From positions 1 to 22,942 of the forward strand of contig CALTYW010000017.1 in the NCBI GenBank assembly GCA_943913625.1: a DNA stretch of 22,942 bases. Direction: 5' to 3'. Positions 1 through 5,410 of the stretch are shown piece after piece. The position numbers were made by a program, and so were the translations under genes. Numbering within the stretch: position 1 is the first letter of the stretch; every line of letters begins with the position of its first letter. The notes beneath the pieces are model-generated. The model was not told the origin of the DNA, did not search any database, and saw nothing but the letters and a program-made list of their open reading frames with translations. The stretch comes from an uncultured Campylobacter sp. GTDB taxonomy: Bacteria; Actinomycetota; Actinomycetes; Mycobacteriales; Mycobacteriaceae.

Positions 1-26
1 CCGACCCAACAACTTCAAAAATGATG

Positions 27-70
27 AAAGGCGCTTGCCCCGAGCACACACTCGGAGCACGCGCCTTTTT
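27..70. terminator. Bidirectional hairpin terminator after the pseudouridine synthase gene
   Basis: The outer arms AAAGGCGC (27-34) and GCGCCTTT (61-68) pair, and an inner stem CCGAG/CTCGG closes a CACACA loop; a few mismatches separate the two stems. A T run follows on the plus strand and a T-rich stretch on the minus strand. It lies six bases past the stop of the minus-strand gene that ends at 74, so it most likely terminates that gene and possibly a gene entering from the left. Confidence 0.75.
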
Positions 71-73
71 CGG

Positions 74-1033
74 CTATGCCTGGAACTCCCGCTGCGACCC
101 AGACAACGGATCCACAAACGCCAGCCGTACGCACCGCAGTTCCATCGGCACAGAGAAATCCTCTTCGTCGGCAGGCAACGGCACCGGGTAGATGCGGTCG
201 CCGAGGATAGGAGCCGCCTCAAGCATCATCTGCACCCGTAACTGATGCGTGCGCCCCGTGACGGGCTCCAGCACGTAGCGCGCCAAGGGCTCATGCACGG
301 AATGGGTGCGTTGGAGCTTCGATAGTTCGTCGTGAAGCAACGGCTCTACCGCGACCACATTGGTGCGCGAGTTCGGCGGCAGCTCGGGGTGCGCGGTGGC
401 AGCGACTTCCCCCGCGACCTTCTGCAGGTGGTGCTCCCACACTGTGGGTGCAGAAACCGGACGAAGCGGAGCGATCGCTTCATAGCGCTTCTCCACTTCG
501 CGGCGGGCGAACAACTCCTGGTAGGCGCCCCGGATCTCGCTGCGCTTGGTCAGCAGCAACAACCCGGATGTCGCGCGGTCCAGACGGTGCGCGGGCGTGA
601 GCTGTTCGTTTCCCGTCGCACGCCGCAGCCGGACGGTCGCGGTTTCGGTGATGTGGGAGGCACGCGGCATCGTAGCCAAGAACGGCGGCTTGTCCATCAC
701 CATGATGTCGTCGTCCTCAAACACGGTGCGAATCTCGTACGGCACCGCGCGCTCGGGTGCCGGCCGGCGGTAGAAGAAGATGTCGGTGCCGGCCTCCAGC
801 ACCGCCGACGGGTCCACCGGAGTCGCGTCGCGGTAGACCACCTCGCCCGCCGCGAAACGCGCCCGCACCGCGTCGAGGTCGTCCTCCGGGTGGCGGTGGC
901 GCTGCGTGGCCACCAGATGTGCCACGAACTCGAGTGCCTGCACCCGCATACCCTCCGGCACGCGCACCCGCGACGCCCCGAGTCCGCCCCGCGGTGGGAG
1001 CGGTGTGACTGGTGGTGTCTTTTTCCTGGCCAT
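74..1033 (-). CDS. RluA-family RNA pseudouridine synthase
   Basis: This 319-residue protein should isomerise uridine to pseudouridine in rRNA or tRNA in the cytoplasm. The family core is visible: a VMDKP-type motif near residues 112-116, the catalytic HRLD motif with Asp152 followed by an ATSGLLLL strand, and the late GRTHQLRVQ motif. A basic, proline-rich N-terminus and a short S4-like segment (VPEGMRVQALEFV) precede the catalytic domain. The reading frame stays open for 27 more codons upstream, but those would run into the divergent small gene. The ATG at 1033, starting MARKKTPP, is preferred because it fits the shared divergent promoter. The exact target nucleotide cannot be read from sequence, so no rlu symbol is given. 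The TAG stop is followed at once by a hairpin terminator. Confidence 0.88.
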   Translation of the reverse strand: MARKKTPPVTPLPPRGGLGASRVRVPEGMRVQALEFVAHLVATQRHRHPEDDLDAVRARFAAGEVVYRDATPVDPSAVLEAGTDIFFYRRPAPERAVPYEIRTVFEDDDIMVMDKPPFLATMPRASHITETATVRLRRATGNEQLTPAHRLDRATSGLLLLTKRSEIRGAYQELFARREVEKRYEAIAPLRPVSAPTVWEHHLQKVAGEVAATAHPELPPNSRTNVVAVEPLLHDELSKLQRTHSVHEPLARYVLEPVTGRTHQLRVQMMLEAAPILGDRIYPVPLPADEEDFSVPMELRCVRLAFVDPLSGSQREFQA

Positions 1034-1055
1034 AGTGTGTAGTAGATTATCCGCC
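1034..1055. promoter_or_regulatory. 22-bp divergent promoter with overlapping -10 boxes
   Basis: Only 22 bp separate the pseudouridine synthase start (1033, minus) from the mini-protein start (1056, plus). On the plus strand, TAGATT (1043-1048) lies exactly 7 nt before ATG 1056, which predicts a leaderless mRNA. On the minus strand, TAATCT (complement of 1045-1050) predicts a start site only a few bases before ATG 1033. The two -10 boxes share four base pairs, so the two polymerases could not bind together. Inferred from sequence only. Confidence 0.5.
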
Positions 1056-1202
1056 ATGGATTTGGCAGCATTGATTGATCCCGTGATCGCATTCTTCAAC
1101 GACGGCATCGGCAAGGTGATCCGCGACGTTTTGACGCTGATCTACCAGATTCTCTACCCCGCCAACGCCCCGGCCGCGACGCCGGTGGAGATCCCCAAGT
1201 AA
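1056..1202 (+). CDS. 48-residue amphipathic helical small protein
   Basis: I cannot name this protein. Its first 35 residues form an almost ideal amphipathic helix: hydrophobic residues at 3, 6/7, 10/11, 13/14, 18, 21/22, 25, 28/29 and 32/33, with Asp, Lys, Arg and Asn on the opposite face. A proline/alanine-rich tail (YPANAPAATPVEIPK) follows. There is no cleavable signal peptide. Size, lack of a signal and helix amphipathicity recall the short channel-forming PorA/PorH-type peptides of corynebacterial outer membranes, but I see no convincing sequence match to either. The start is supported by TAGATT placed 7 nt upstream and no Shine-Dalgarno sequence. It lies 47 nt before the universal stress protein gene, which has its own promoter-like box. 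A soluble or membrane-surface stress peptide is an alternative. Confidence 0.65.
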   Translation: MDLAALIDPVIAFFNDGIGKVIRDVLTLIYQILYPANAPAATPVEIPK

Positions 1203-1236
1203 AACACGCCTAGAACACACCGCCCGGCCGTCGCAC

Positions 1237-1242
1237 TAGACT
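1237..1242 (+). promoter_or_regulatory. -10 box for a leaderless universal stress protein mRNA
   Basis: TAGACT fits the corynebacterial TAnnnT -10 pattern and is followed by exactly 7 nt and then ATG 1250. No Shine-Dalgarno sequence precedes the ATG, and no clear -35 hexamer is seen. Confidence 0.5.
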
Positions 1243-1249
1243 TGGAACT

Positions 1250-2152
1250 ATGAGCCAAGAAGACCGTGAAGACATTGTTGTTGTCGCCGTCGACGGCAGC
1301 GCCGCGTCCGATAACGCCGTGCGTTGGGCCGCGAACACAGCGAACAAGCGCGGCATCCCGCTGCGTCTCGCCGCGTGCTACACCATGCCGCAGTTCCTTT
1401 ACGCCGAGGGCATGGTGCCGCCGCAGGAAATCTACGACGATCTGCAGCGCGAGACCATGAAGCTTGTCGACGATGCCCGTAACATCGCCCTCCAAGTCGC
1501 CCCCGACCTGCGCATCGGCCACGCGGTGGCGGAGGGCTCGCCGATTGACATGCTGCTGGAGATGTCGCGGAACTGCACCATGATCGTCATGGGTTCGCGC
1601 GGTCTCGGCGGACTGTCTGGCCTGGTGCTGGGTTCGGTCTCCTCCGCGGTTGTCTCCCACGCCCACTGCCCGGTTGTGGTGGTGCGCGAGGACAACGCGG
1701 TCAACGAGACCAACAAGTACGGTCCCGTCGTCGTCGGTGTCGACGGGTCGGACGTCTCCCGCAAGGCCACCGAGGTCGCCTTCGAGGAGGCCCAGGCCCG
1801 TGGCGCCGAGCTCCACGCCATCCACACCTGGGTGGACACGCAGATCCAGGGCCCGGGCGGCGGTTACTCCGTCGCGGACGATCACTGGACGGCTGTGCAG
1901 CAGGAAAAGCAGCAGCTTCTCGACGATTACTTGGGCGACCTCCAGCAATCCTTCCCCGATGTGACGGTGAAGACCTCGATCACCCGGGATCGTCCCGTCC
2001 GCGCGCTGACCTCCGCGGCGGAGGGCGCGCAGCTGCTGATCACCGGCTCCCACGGCCGCGGCGGTTTCAAGGGCATGCTGCTCGGCTCCACGTCGCGCGC
2101 GCTGCTGCAGTCCGCGCCGTGCCCGATGATGGTGGTTCGCCCGCAGGACTAA
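1250..2152 (+). CDS. Universal stress protein, tandem UspA domains
   Basis: This 300-residue cytoplasmic protein is made of two consecutive Usp folds (about residues 8-146 and 158-297). Each keeps the ATP-binding signature G-2x-G-9x-G-S/T: Gly115, Gly118, Gly128 and Ser129 in the first, Gly266, Gly269, Gly279 and Ser280 in the second. The N-terminal strand Asp of each domain (Asp15, Asp165) is also kept. Both domains therefore look competent for nucleotide binding, as in actinobacterial tandem Usps linked to hypoxia, stationary phase or energy stress. The gene is probably monocistronic: it has its own -10 box and is followed by a hairpin. Position near mcbR and an HrrSA-like pair resembles the region I recall for a uspA gene in C. 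glutamicum, but the paralogue number cannot be assigned here. Confidence 0.93.
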   Translation: MSQEDREDIVVVAVDGSAASDNAVRWAANTANKRGIPLRLAACYTMPQFLYAEGMVPPQEIYDDLQRETMKLVDDARNIALQVAPDLRIGHAVAEGSPIDMLLEMSRNCTMIVMGSRGLGGLSGLVLGSVSSAVVSHAHCPVVVVREDNAVNETNKYGPVVVGVDGSDVSRKATEVAFEEAQARGAELHAIHTWVDTQIQGPGGGYSVADDHWTAVQQEKQQLLDDYLGDLQQSFPDVTVKTSITRDRPVRALTSAAEGAQLLITGSHGRGGFKGMLLGSTSRALLQSAPCPMMVVRPQD

Positions 2153-2155
2153 CCG

Positions 2156-2185
2156 CTGCAACCGCATGGTTGTAGTTGTTTCGTT
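2156..2185 (+). terminator. Weak terminator after the universal stress protein gene
   Basis: CTGCAACC (2156-2163) and GGTTGTAG (2168-2175) pair across a GCAT loop, with one G-U pair, followed by TTGTTTCGTT. The stem is only 8 bp and the U tract is interrupted, so read-through is plausible. Confidence 0.5.
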
Positions 2186-2231
2186 ACCGAACTGCATGCT
2201 TCGCGTTGTCGCACCTTTCCGCGAAAAGGCG

Positions 2232-2270
2232 GATAATGGATGCGTCAACGCGAATTTTTGATTTAGAAGG
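2232..2270 (+). promoter_or_regulatory. -10-like box and Shine-Dalgarno for the GlsB-type gene
   Basis: GATAAT (2232-2237) is a good -10 candidate, and AGAAGG (2265-2270) is a ribosome-binding site 11 nt before ATG 2282. Unlike most genes here, this one has a normal leader of roughly 38 nt. TTGTCG (2206-2211) is the nearest -35-like hexamer, but its 20-nt spacing is long. An imperfect palindrome of about 16 bp (2214-2229) lies between the two hexamers. Confidence 0.4.
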
Positions 2271-2281
2271 GTAGTAACACC

Positions 2282-2551
2282 ATGACTCCTACACTCGGCT
2301 TCTTCGGCTGGCTCATCCTCGGCGGTCTGGCCGGTTGGGTCGCATCGATGATCCAGGGCCGCGACGCCCAGATGGGCATCGGCCTGAACATCCTGGTCGG
2401 TGTGATCGGCGGTATCTTGGGCGGCTGGCTGCTCACCCTCGTCGGCTTCGACGTCGCGGGCGGCGGCTGGATCTTCAGCTTCCTCACCTGCCTGGTTGGC
2501 GCGGTGATTTTGCTGTGGATTGTGAATATGGTGACAAGCCGCCGTCGATAA
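2282..2551 (+). CDS. GlsB/YeaQ/YmgE-family stress-response membrane protein
   Basis: This 89-residue protein has three hydrophobic segments (about residues 6-23, 32-53 and 60-82) rich in glycine. The family hallmarks are present: an early GWLILGGLAGWVAS helix, a central NILVGVIGGILGGWLL helix, and a short basic C-terminal tail, SRRR. Proteins of this type sit in the inner membrane and are induced by general stress; older annotations as transglycosylase-associated are not supported by any catalytic motif. Location directly after a universal stress protein gene agrees with a stress role. It has its own -10-like box, a clear AGAAGG ribosome-binding site, and is closed by the strongest terminator in this part of the window, so it is probably transcribed alone or with read-through from the gene before it. 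Confidence 0.88.
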   Translation: MTPTLGFFGWLILGGLAGWVASMIQGRDAQMGIGLNILVGVIGGILGGWLLTLVGFDVAGGGWIFSFLTCLVGAVILLWIVNMVTSRRR

Positions 2552-2578
2552 GCACGGCTGGCACCGCGAAGAAAGGCT

Positions 2579-2604
2579 CCCCCGGACTGACCGGGGGATT
2601 TTTT
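2579..2604 (+). terminator. Strong intrinsic terminator
   Basis: CCCCCGG (2579-2585) and CCGGGGG (2591-2597) form a perfect 7-bp GC stem around loop ACTGA, followed by A and six T residues (2599-2604). It isolates the GlsB-type gene from mcbR. Confidence 0.9.
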
Positions 2605-2628
2605 CTGCCCCGACTTGGGTGGAATAAG

Positions 2629-2648
2629 CGTACCGATTTGTCTATATT
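2629..2648 (+). promoter_or_regulatory. mcbR promoter with a half-conserved McbR operator
   Basis: TATATT (2643-2648) is a -10 box 6 nt before ATG 2655. The published McbR operator is TAGAC-N6-GTCTA. Here 2640-2644 reads GTCTA exactly, and the partner half at 2629-2633 reads CGTAC, matching only its last two bases. The conserved half overlaps the -10 box by two bases, a position suited to autorepression. That McbR controls its own gene is an inference here. Confidence 0.45.
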
Positions 2649-2654
2649 GTAGGA

Positions 2655-3269
2655 ATGGCAAAGAAGCAGGCCACACGCCGCCGCGACCGTCCGAGCCCCC
2701 GGCAACGGCTGCTCGACGCTGCCACGAAACTCTTCACCGAGGAAGGCATCCGCGTCATCGGCATCGACCGCATCCTGCGCGAGGCCGACGTGGCGAAGGC
2801 GTCCTTGTACTCGCTGCTGGGGTCGAAAGACAACCTCGTCATCGCGTACCTCGAGGAGCTCGACGCGCAATACCGCGCACGTTGGGAGGAGCGCGCCGCG
2901 AAAACCGCCGACGCCGACGGGAAGATCCTCGCGTTTTTCGACATGGCCATTGACGAAGAGCCGGGCAAAGACTTCCGCGGCTCGCCGTTCCTCAACGCCG
3001 CCACCGAGTACCCGCGGCCGGAAACGGAGTCCGAGGAGAAGATTGTGGCCACGTGTGTGGCGCACCGCGACTGGATGCACGAGACGATCACCGCGCTGTT
3101 GAACGAGAAGAACGGCTACGACTCCTCCGACCTCACCGACGAGCTGCTGATCTTCCTCGACGGCGGCCTCACCGGCGCGCGGCTGGTGCGCGGGGTGGCC
3201 CCGCTGCAGACGGCGAAGCGGCTCGCTGAGACGACCCTGGGCGCCCCGCCCGCGGATTACTCCATCTAG
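2655..3269 (+). CDS. mcbR: McbR, TetR-family repressor of methionine and cysteine metabolism
   Basis: This 204-residue cytoplasmic repressor has a TetR helix-turn-helix at about residues 18-60, with a GIDRILREADVAKASLYSL recognition region. The ligand domain contains the block DFRGSPFLNAATEYPRPE and the protein ends in APPADYSI. Both the N-terminal RPSPRQRLLDAA block and this ending match the McbR sequence of C. glutamicum as I remember it. McbR there represses sulfur assimilation and methionine/cysteine genes and is released by S-adenosylhomocysteine. The start is supported by a -10 box and an AGGA just upstream. The sortase gene begins 4 nt after the stop, so the two are probably cotranscribed. 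The symbol rests on remembered sequence; a different TetR regulator of the same clade is the alternative. Confidence 0.85.
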   Translation: MAKKQATRRRDRPSPRQRLLDAATKLFTEEGIRVIGIDRILREADVAKASLYSLLGSKDNLVIAYLEELDAQYRARWEERAAKTADADGKILAFFDMAIDEEPGKDFRGSPFLNAATEYPRPETESEEKIVATCVAHRDWMHETITALLNEKNGYDSSDLTDELLIFLDGGLTGARLVRGVAPLQTAKRLAETTLGAPPADYSI

Positions 3270-3273
3270 TCTC

Positions 3274-4083
3274 ATGCACACACCCGCTCCACCCGCGCCG
3301 CGGCTGCGCGCCTCCACCGTCATCGGCGAGGCGCTGTTGACCGTCGGCGTGCTGCTGTTGTTGTTCGCGTTCTACGAGTCGTTCTGGACCAACATCGCCT
3401 CTGCACGCATGCAGGACGAGGTGCAGACCCGGCTGGAAGAGCAGTGGGTCAACCCCCGCCAAGCCCGCGCCGCCGAGCACGGCGACGCGTTTTCGCGCAT
3501 GTACATCCCCGCGTTCGGGCAGGACTACCAGTTCGCGATCCTCGAAGGCGTGCAGGAAGAGCAGCTGCTCGCCGGCCCCGGCCACTACCCGGGCACGCAG
3601 TGGCCGGGCCAGCCGGGCAACTTCGCCATCGCCGGCCACCGCGTGGGCAAAGGCGCCCCGTTCAACGACCTCGGCGCGCTGAAGGCGTGCGACGCCGTGG
3701 TGGTGGAAACGCGCGAGGCGTGGGTGACGTACCGCGTGATGCCGATGTCGCTTAACCCCGACGAGCGCCGCGCCGAGGGTGCGCCGTGCCTGCCCGGCGG
3801 GCTGAACGAGCGCGTCGCCGCCGGCGATTACGCCGCCGTGCAGGGCCGCCACATCACGGTGCCGACAAACATTGAGGTGGTCAACCCGATGCCGGAGACC
3901 CGCTCCACGCAGGTTCCCGAAGGCGCCCTGCCGGTGATGACGATGACCACGTGCCACCCGCAGTTTTCTAACGCGGAACGCATGATCATCCACGCCGTGC
4001 AGACCGAGTACTTGCCGAAGGAACAGGCGGCAGGCAACCCGCCGGCCGCTCTCGCAGAACCGACGCAAAAGGGGGCGCGCTAG
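3274..4083 (+). CDS. Class E sortase
   Basis: This 269-residue membrane-anchored transpeptidase probably attaches surface proteins to the cell wall. One N-terminal membrane segment (about residues 16-35) places the catalytic domain outside. The catalytic triad is visible: His122 in the block NFAIAGHRVG, Cys227 in TMTTCHP, and Arg236 in NAERMII. The TLTC-type motif and the spacing fit class E, the housekeeping class of many actinobacteria, which usually recognises LAxTG-type signals. No LPxTG- or LAxTG-bearing substrate gene lies in the window, so this is not a pilus cluster. The gene follows mcbR by 4 nt without a clear ribosome-binding site, and the next small gene begins directly after its stop, so translational coupling is likely. 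The C-terminal tail after residue 250 is proline/alanine-rich and probably disordered. Confidence 0.92.
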   Translation: MHTPAPPAPRLRASTVIGEALLTVGVLLLLFAFYESFWTNIASARMQDEVQTRLEEQWVNPRQARAAEHGDAFSRMYIPAFGQDYQFAILEGVQEEQLLAGPGHYPGTQWPGQPGNFAIAGHRVGKGAPFNDLGALKACDAVVVETREAWVTYRVMPMSLNPDERRAEGAPCLPGGLNERVAAGDYAAVQGRHITVPTNIEVVNPMPETRSTQVPEGALPVMTMTTCHPQFSNAERMIIHAVQTEYLPKEQAAGNPPAALAEPTQKGAR

Positions 4084-4236
4084 ATGTACGCGTTGCTGTG
4101 GCACAAACTCCCGGGCCCGCCGTGGGTGAAGTGGCTGCTCACCATCGCGATCCTCGTTGCGGTCTTTTTCCTGCTGATGGAAGTGGTGTTTCCGTGGGTG
4201 TCGTCGCTGATGCCCTACAACGACGTCGCCGTGTGA
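4084..4236 (+). CDS. 50-residue single-pass membrane protein coupled to the sortase
   Basis: Too short for usual gene calling, but well supported. The ATG immediately follows the sortase TAG. The sequence begins MYALLWHKLPGPPWVKW, has one hydrophobic helix (about residues 17-40), and ends LMPYNDVAV. I recall a small actinobacterial protein of the same design (start MY..LW..LPGP, a W/F-P-W pair near the helix end, and a PFNDV-type tail) placed directly after class E sortase genes, which makes this a conserved companion rather than noise. Function is unknown; a structural or regulatory partner of the sortase is an inference. Its last 22 nt overlap the 3' end of the opposing HNH gene. Confidence 0.72.
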   Translation: MYALLWHKLPGPPWVKWLLTIAILVAVFFLLMEVVFPWVSSLMPYNDVAV

Positions 4237-5306
4237 CCCACCTGCGGAGGAATTCCGAACAGGCGGAACATCGCCCCGAACCGGTGGAAACGGGTGCGCA
4301 CAAGGTGGCCGCTGGGTGATTGCCACACCGGGGTGTGGTTCACCATCACGATCATGCCCCGTCTTCGAATCCCGGGGTCGTCGTCGTTGGTGCGGTTGTG
4401 GTACGTGCACAACGTGGCCAAATTCGCCATGTTGGTCTGCCCGCCGTGCTTCACCGCGGTGACGTGGTGCGTTTCGCAGTGGGCCGCGCCGTGGCGGCAC
4501 CCCGGCACCGGGCAACCCGGCATCACCAGCCGCGCCAGGTCGCGTTGCTTGGCGTTGGCGAAGCGCTGCGTGTCGTACAGGTTCACCGGCCCGGCCTGCG
4601 GGTGGAACAGCGCCACCTCGAGCGCTTCTCCGTGGTAGCGCGCGAGGTACTCGGCGCCGGTCAAGGTGGTGCCGTCGGTAAGCGCGAGCACGGTGTCGTC
4701 GCCGCGGCCCTCGAGCACGTCCACGTAGTCCGGCAGCGGAATCAAAAGCTGCGGGCGCGGCACCGGCTGCACCACGCCGCCGTCGCCCTCGAGCAGCTCC
4801 CAGAACCGCTCGAGCATCTGCGGCCCCGCAGCCTTGTCCTTGTCAATGCCGACCCGCAGCGTGGCCTCCAGCGCCGCGAGCCGGTGCTCGTCGCCGGTCA
4901 CGTGCAGATCCCGCATCCCGTCCACGGACGCGCCGAGGCGAAGCGACGCCTTCTTCGTCGGCTTTTTCGCCGGCACGATCTCGTCCGCCCGCGCTTTGAG
5001 CGTGTGAAACGTGCCCGGCCGGGAGAGGAGTTGGAGTCGAAGCTGCCAGCGCAAGGAGTCGTCGTCAAGCGAATGCAATCGCTTTTCGACGTACACCAGC
5101 TGCTCCAACGGAAACGCCCGCGCCTGCTTCAACGCCGTCGCCTGCTTGGCTGTGAAGCGCGTCGGGCCGTAGTAGACGTCGTGGACGCGGCCCCACTCTC
5201 GCGCCTGCTCGGGTTTCACACCCGCGGCGACGGCGGCGCGCTGCTCGAAGCCGACGAGCACGTCAACCGACGGCAGCGCCTCCAAGAATGCTTCGAACGG
5301 GGTCAT
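4215..5306 (-). CDS. HNH endonuclease-domain protein (DUF222/13E12-like)
   Basis: This 363-residue protein has a long, mostly helical N-terminal region with many basic residues and a C-terminal HNH module. In the module, Cys265 and Cys270 (CPVPGC) form one zinc knuckle half, His280-His281 the catalytic HH pair, and Cys300-x2-His303-Asn304 the other half. The layout fits the HNH proteins found in many copies in corynebacteria and mycobacteria, often linked to 13E12-type repeats. DNA cleavage is expected from the module, but the physiological role is unclear. I chose ATG 5306; an in-frame GTG at 5315 is possible. A perfect TATAAT lies about 48 nt upstream inside a palindrome. Its end overlaps the small sortase-partner gene by 22 nt, with no terminator between them. 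Confidence 0.82.
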   Translation of the reverse strand: MTPFEAFLEALPSVDVLVGFEQRAAVAAGVKPEQAREWGRVHDVYYGPTRFTAKQATALKQARAFPLEQLVYVEKRLHSLDDDSLRWQLRLQLLSRPGTFHTLKARADEIVPAKKPTKKASLRLGASVDGMRDLHVTGDEHRLAALEATLRVGIDKDKAAGPQMLERFWELLEGDGGVVQPVPRPQLLIPLPDYVDVLEGRGDDTVLALTDGTTLTGAEYLARYHGEALEVALFHPQAGPVNLYDTQRFANAKQRDLARLVMPGCPVPGCRHGAAHCETHHVTAVKHGGQTNMANLATLCTYHNRTNDDDPGIRRRGMIVMVNHTPVWQSPSGHLVRTRFHRFGAMFRLFGIPPQVGHTATSL

Positions 5307-5348
5307 GCCCCACACGCTAAAGCCCGTGCAAGGCCGGGCACAAGGGTT

Positions 5349-5366
5349 TGCACATTATAGTGTGCA
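5349..5366 (-). promoter_or_regulatory. Palindromic operator over the -10 box of the HNH gene
   Basis: TGCACA (5349-5354) and TGTGCA (5361-5366) form a perfect inverted repeat with a 6-nt centre. On the minus strand it contains a perfect TATAAT (complement of 5354-5359) suited to transcribe the HNH gene with a leader of about 40 nt. No -35 match is seen at 16-19 nt, so activator help or weak basal activity is possible. A repressor bound here would block the promoter. Confidence 0.5.
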
Positions 5367-5381
5367 TTTCCGGCTTTTCCC

Positions 5382-5410
5382 TTGACTTCCAGGGGTGAGT
5401 CCGCTATAAC
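5382..5410 (+). promoter_or_regulatory. Near-consensus promoter pointing antisense into the Nudix-LOG gene
   Basis: TTGACT (5382-5387), a 17-nt spacer and TATAAC (5405-5410) match the housekeeping sigma promoter at 5/6 and 5/6 positions with ideal spacing. It points rightwards across the stop codon of the minus-strand gene ending at 5404. No credible plus-strand reading frame follows, so any transcript would be antisense. Confidence 0.45.

Noticed and set aside
332..1042. Long plus-strand frames opposite the pseudouridine synthase, and similar long frames opposite most genes
   Set aside because: They are Arg/His/Pro-rich shadows expected from GC-rich codon bias, without start signals or recognisable domains.
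1237..1252. TAGAC at 1237-1241 as an McbR operator for the universal stress protein gene
   Set aside because: The second half after 6 nt reads CTATG instead of GTCTA, so only a half-site is present. It is better explained as the -10 box TAGACT.
2655..4236. A sortase-pilin cluster
   Set aside because: No LPxTG-bearing protein or class C sortase is nearby; the class E sortase stands alone with its small partner.
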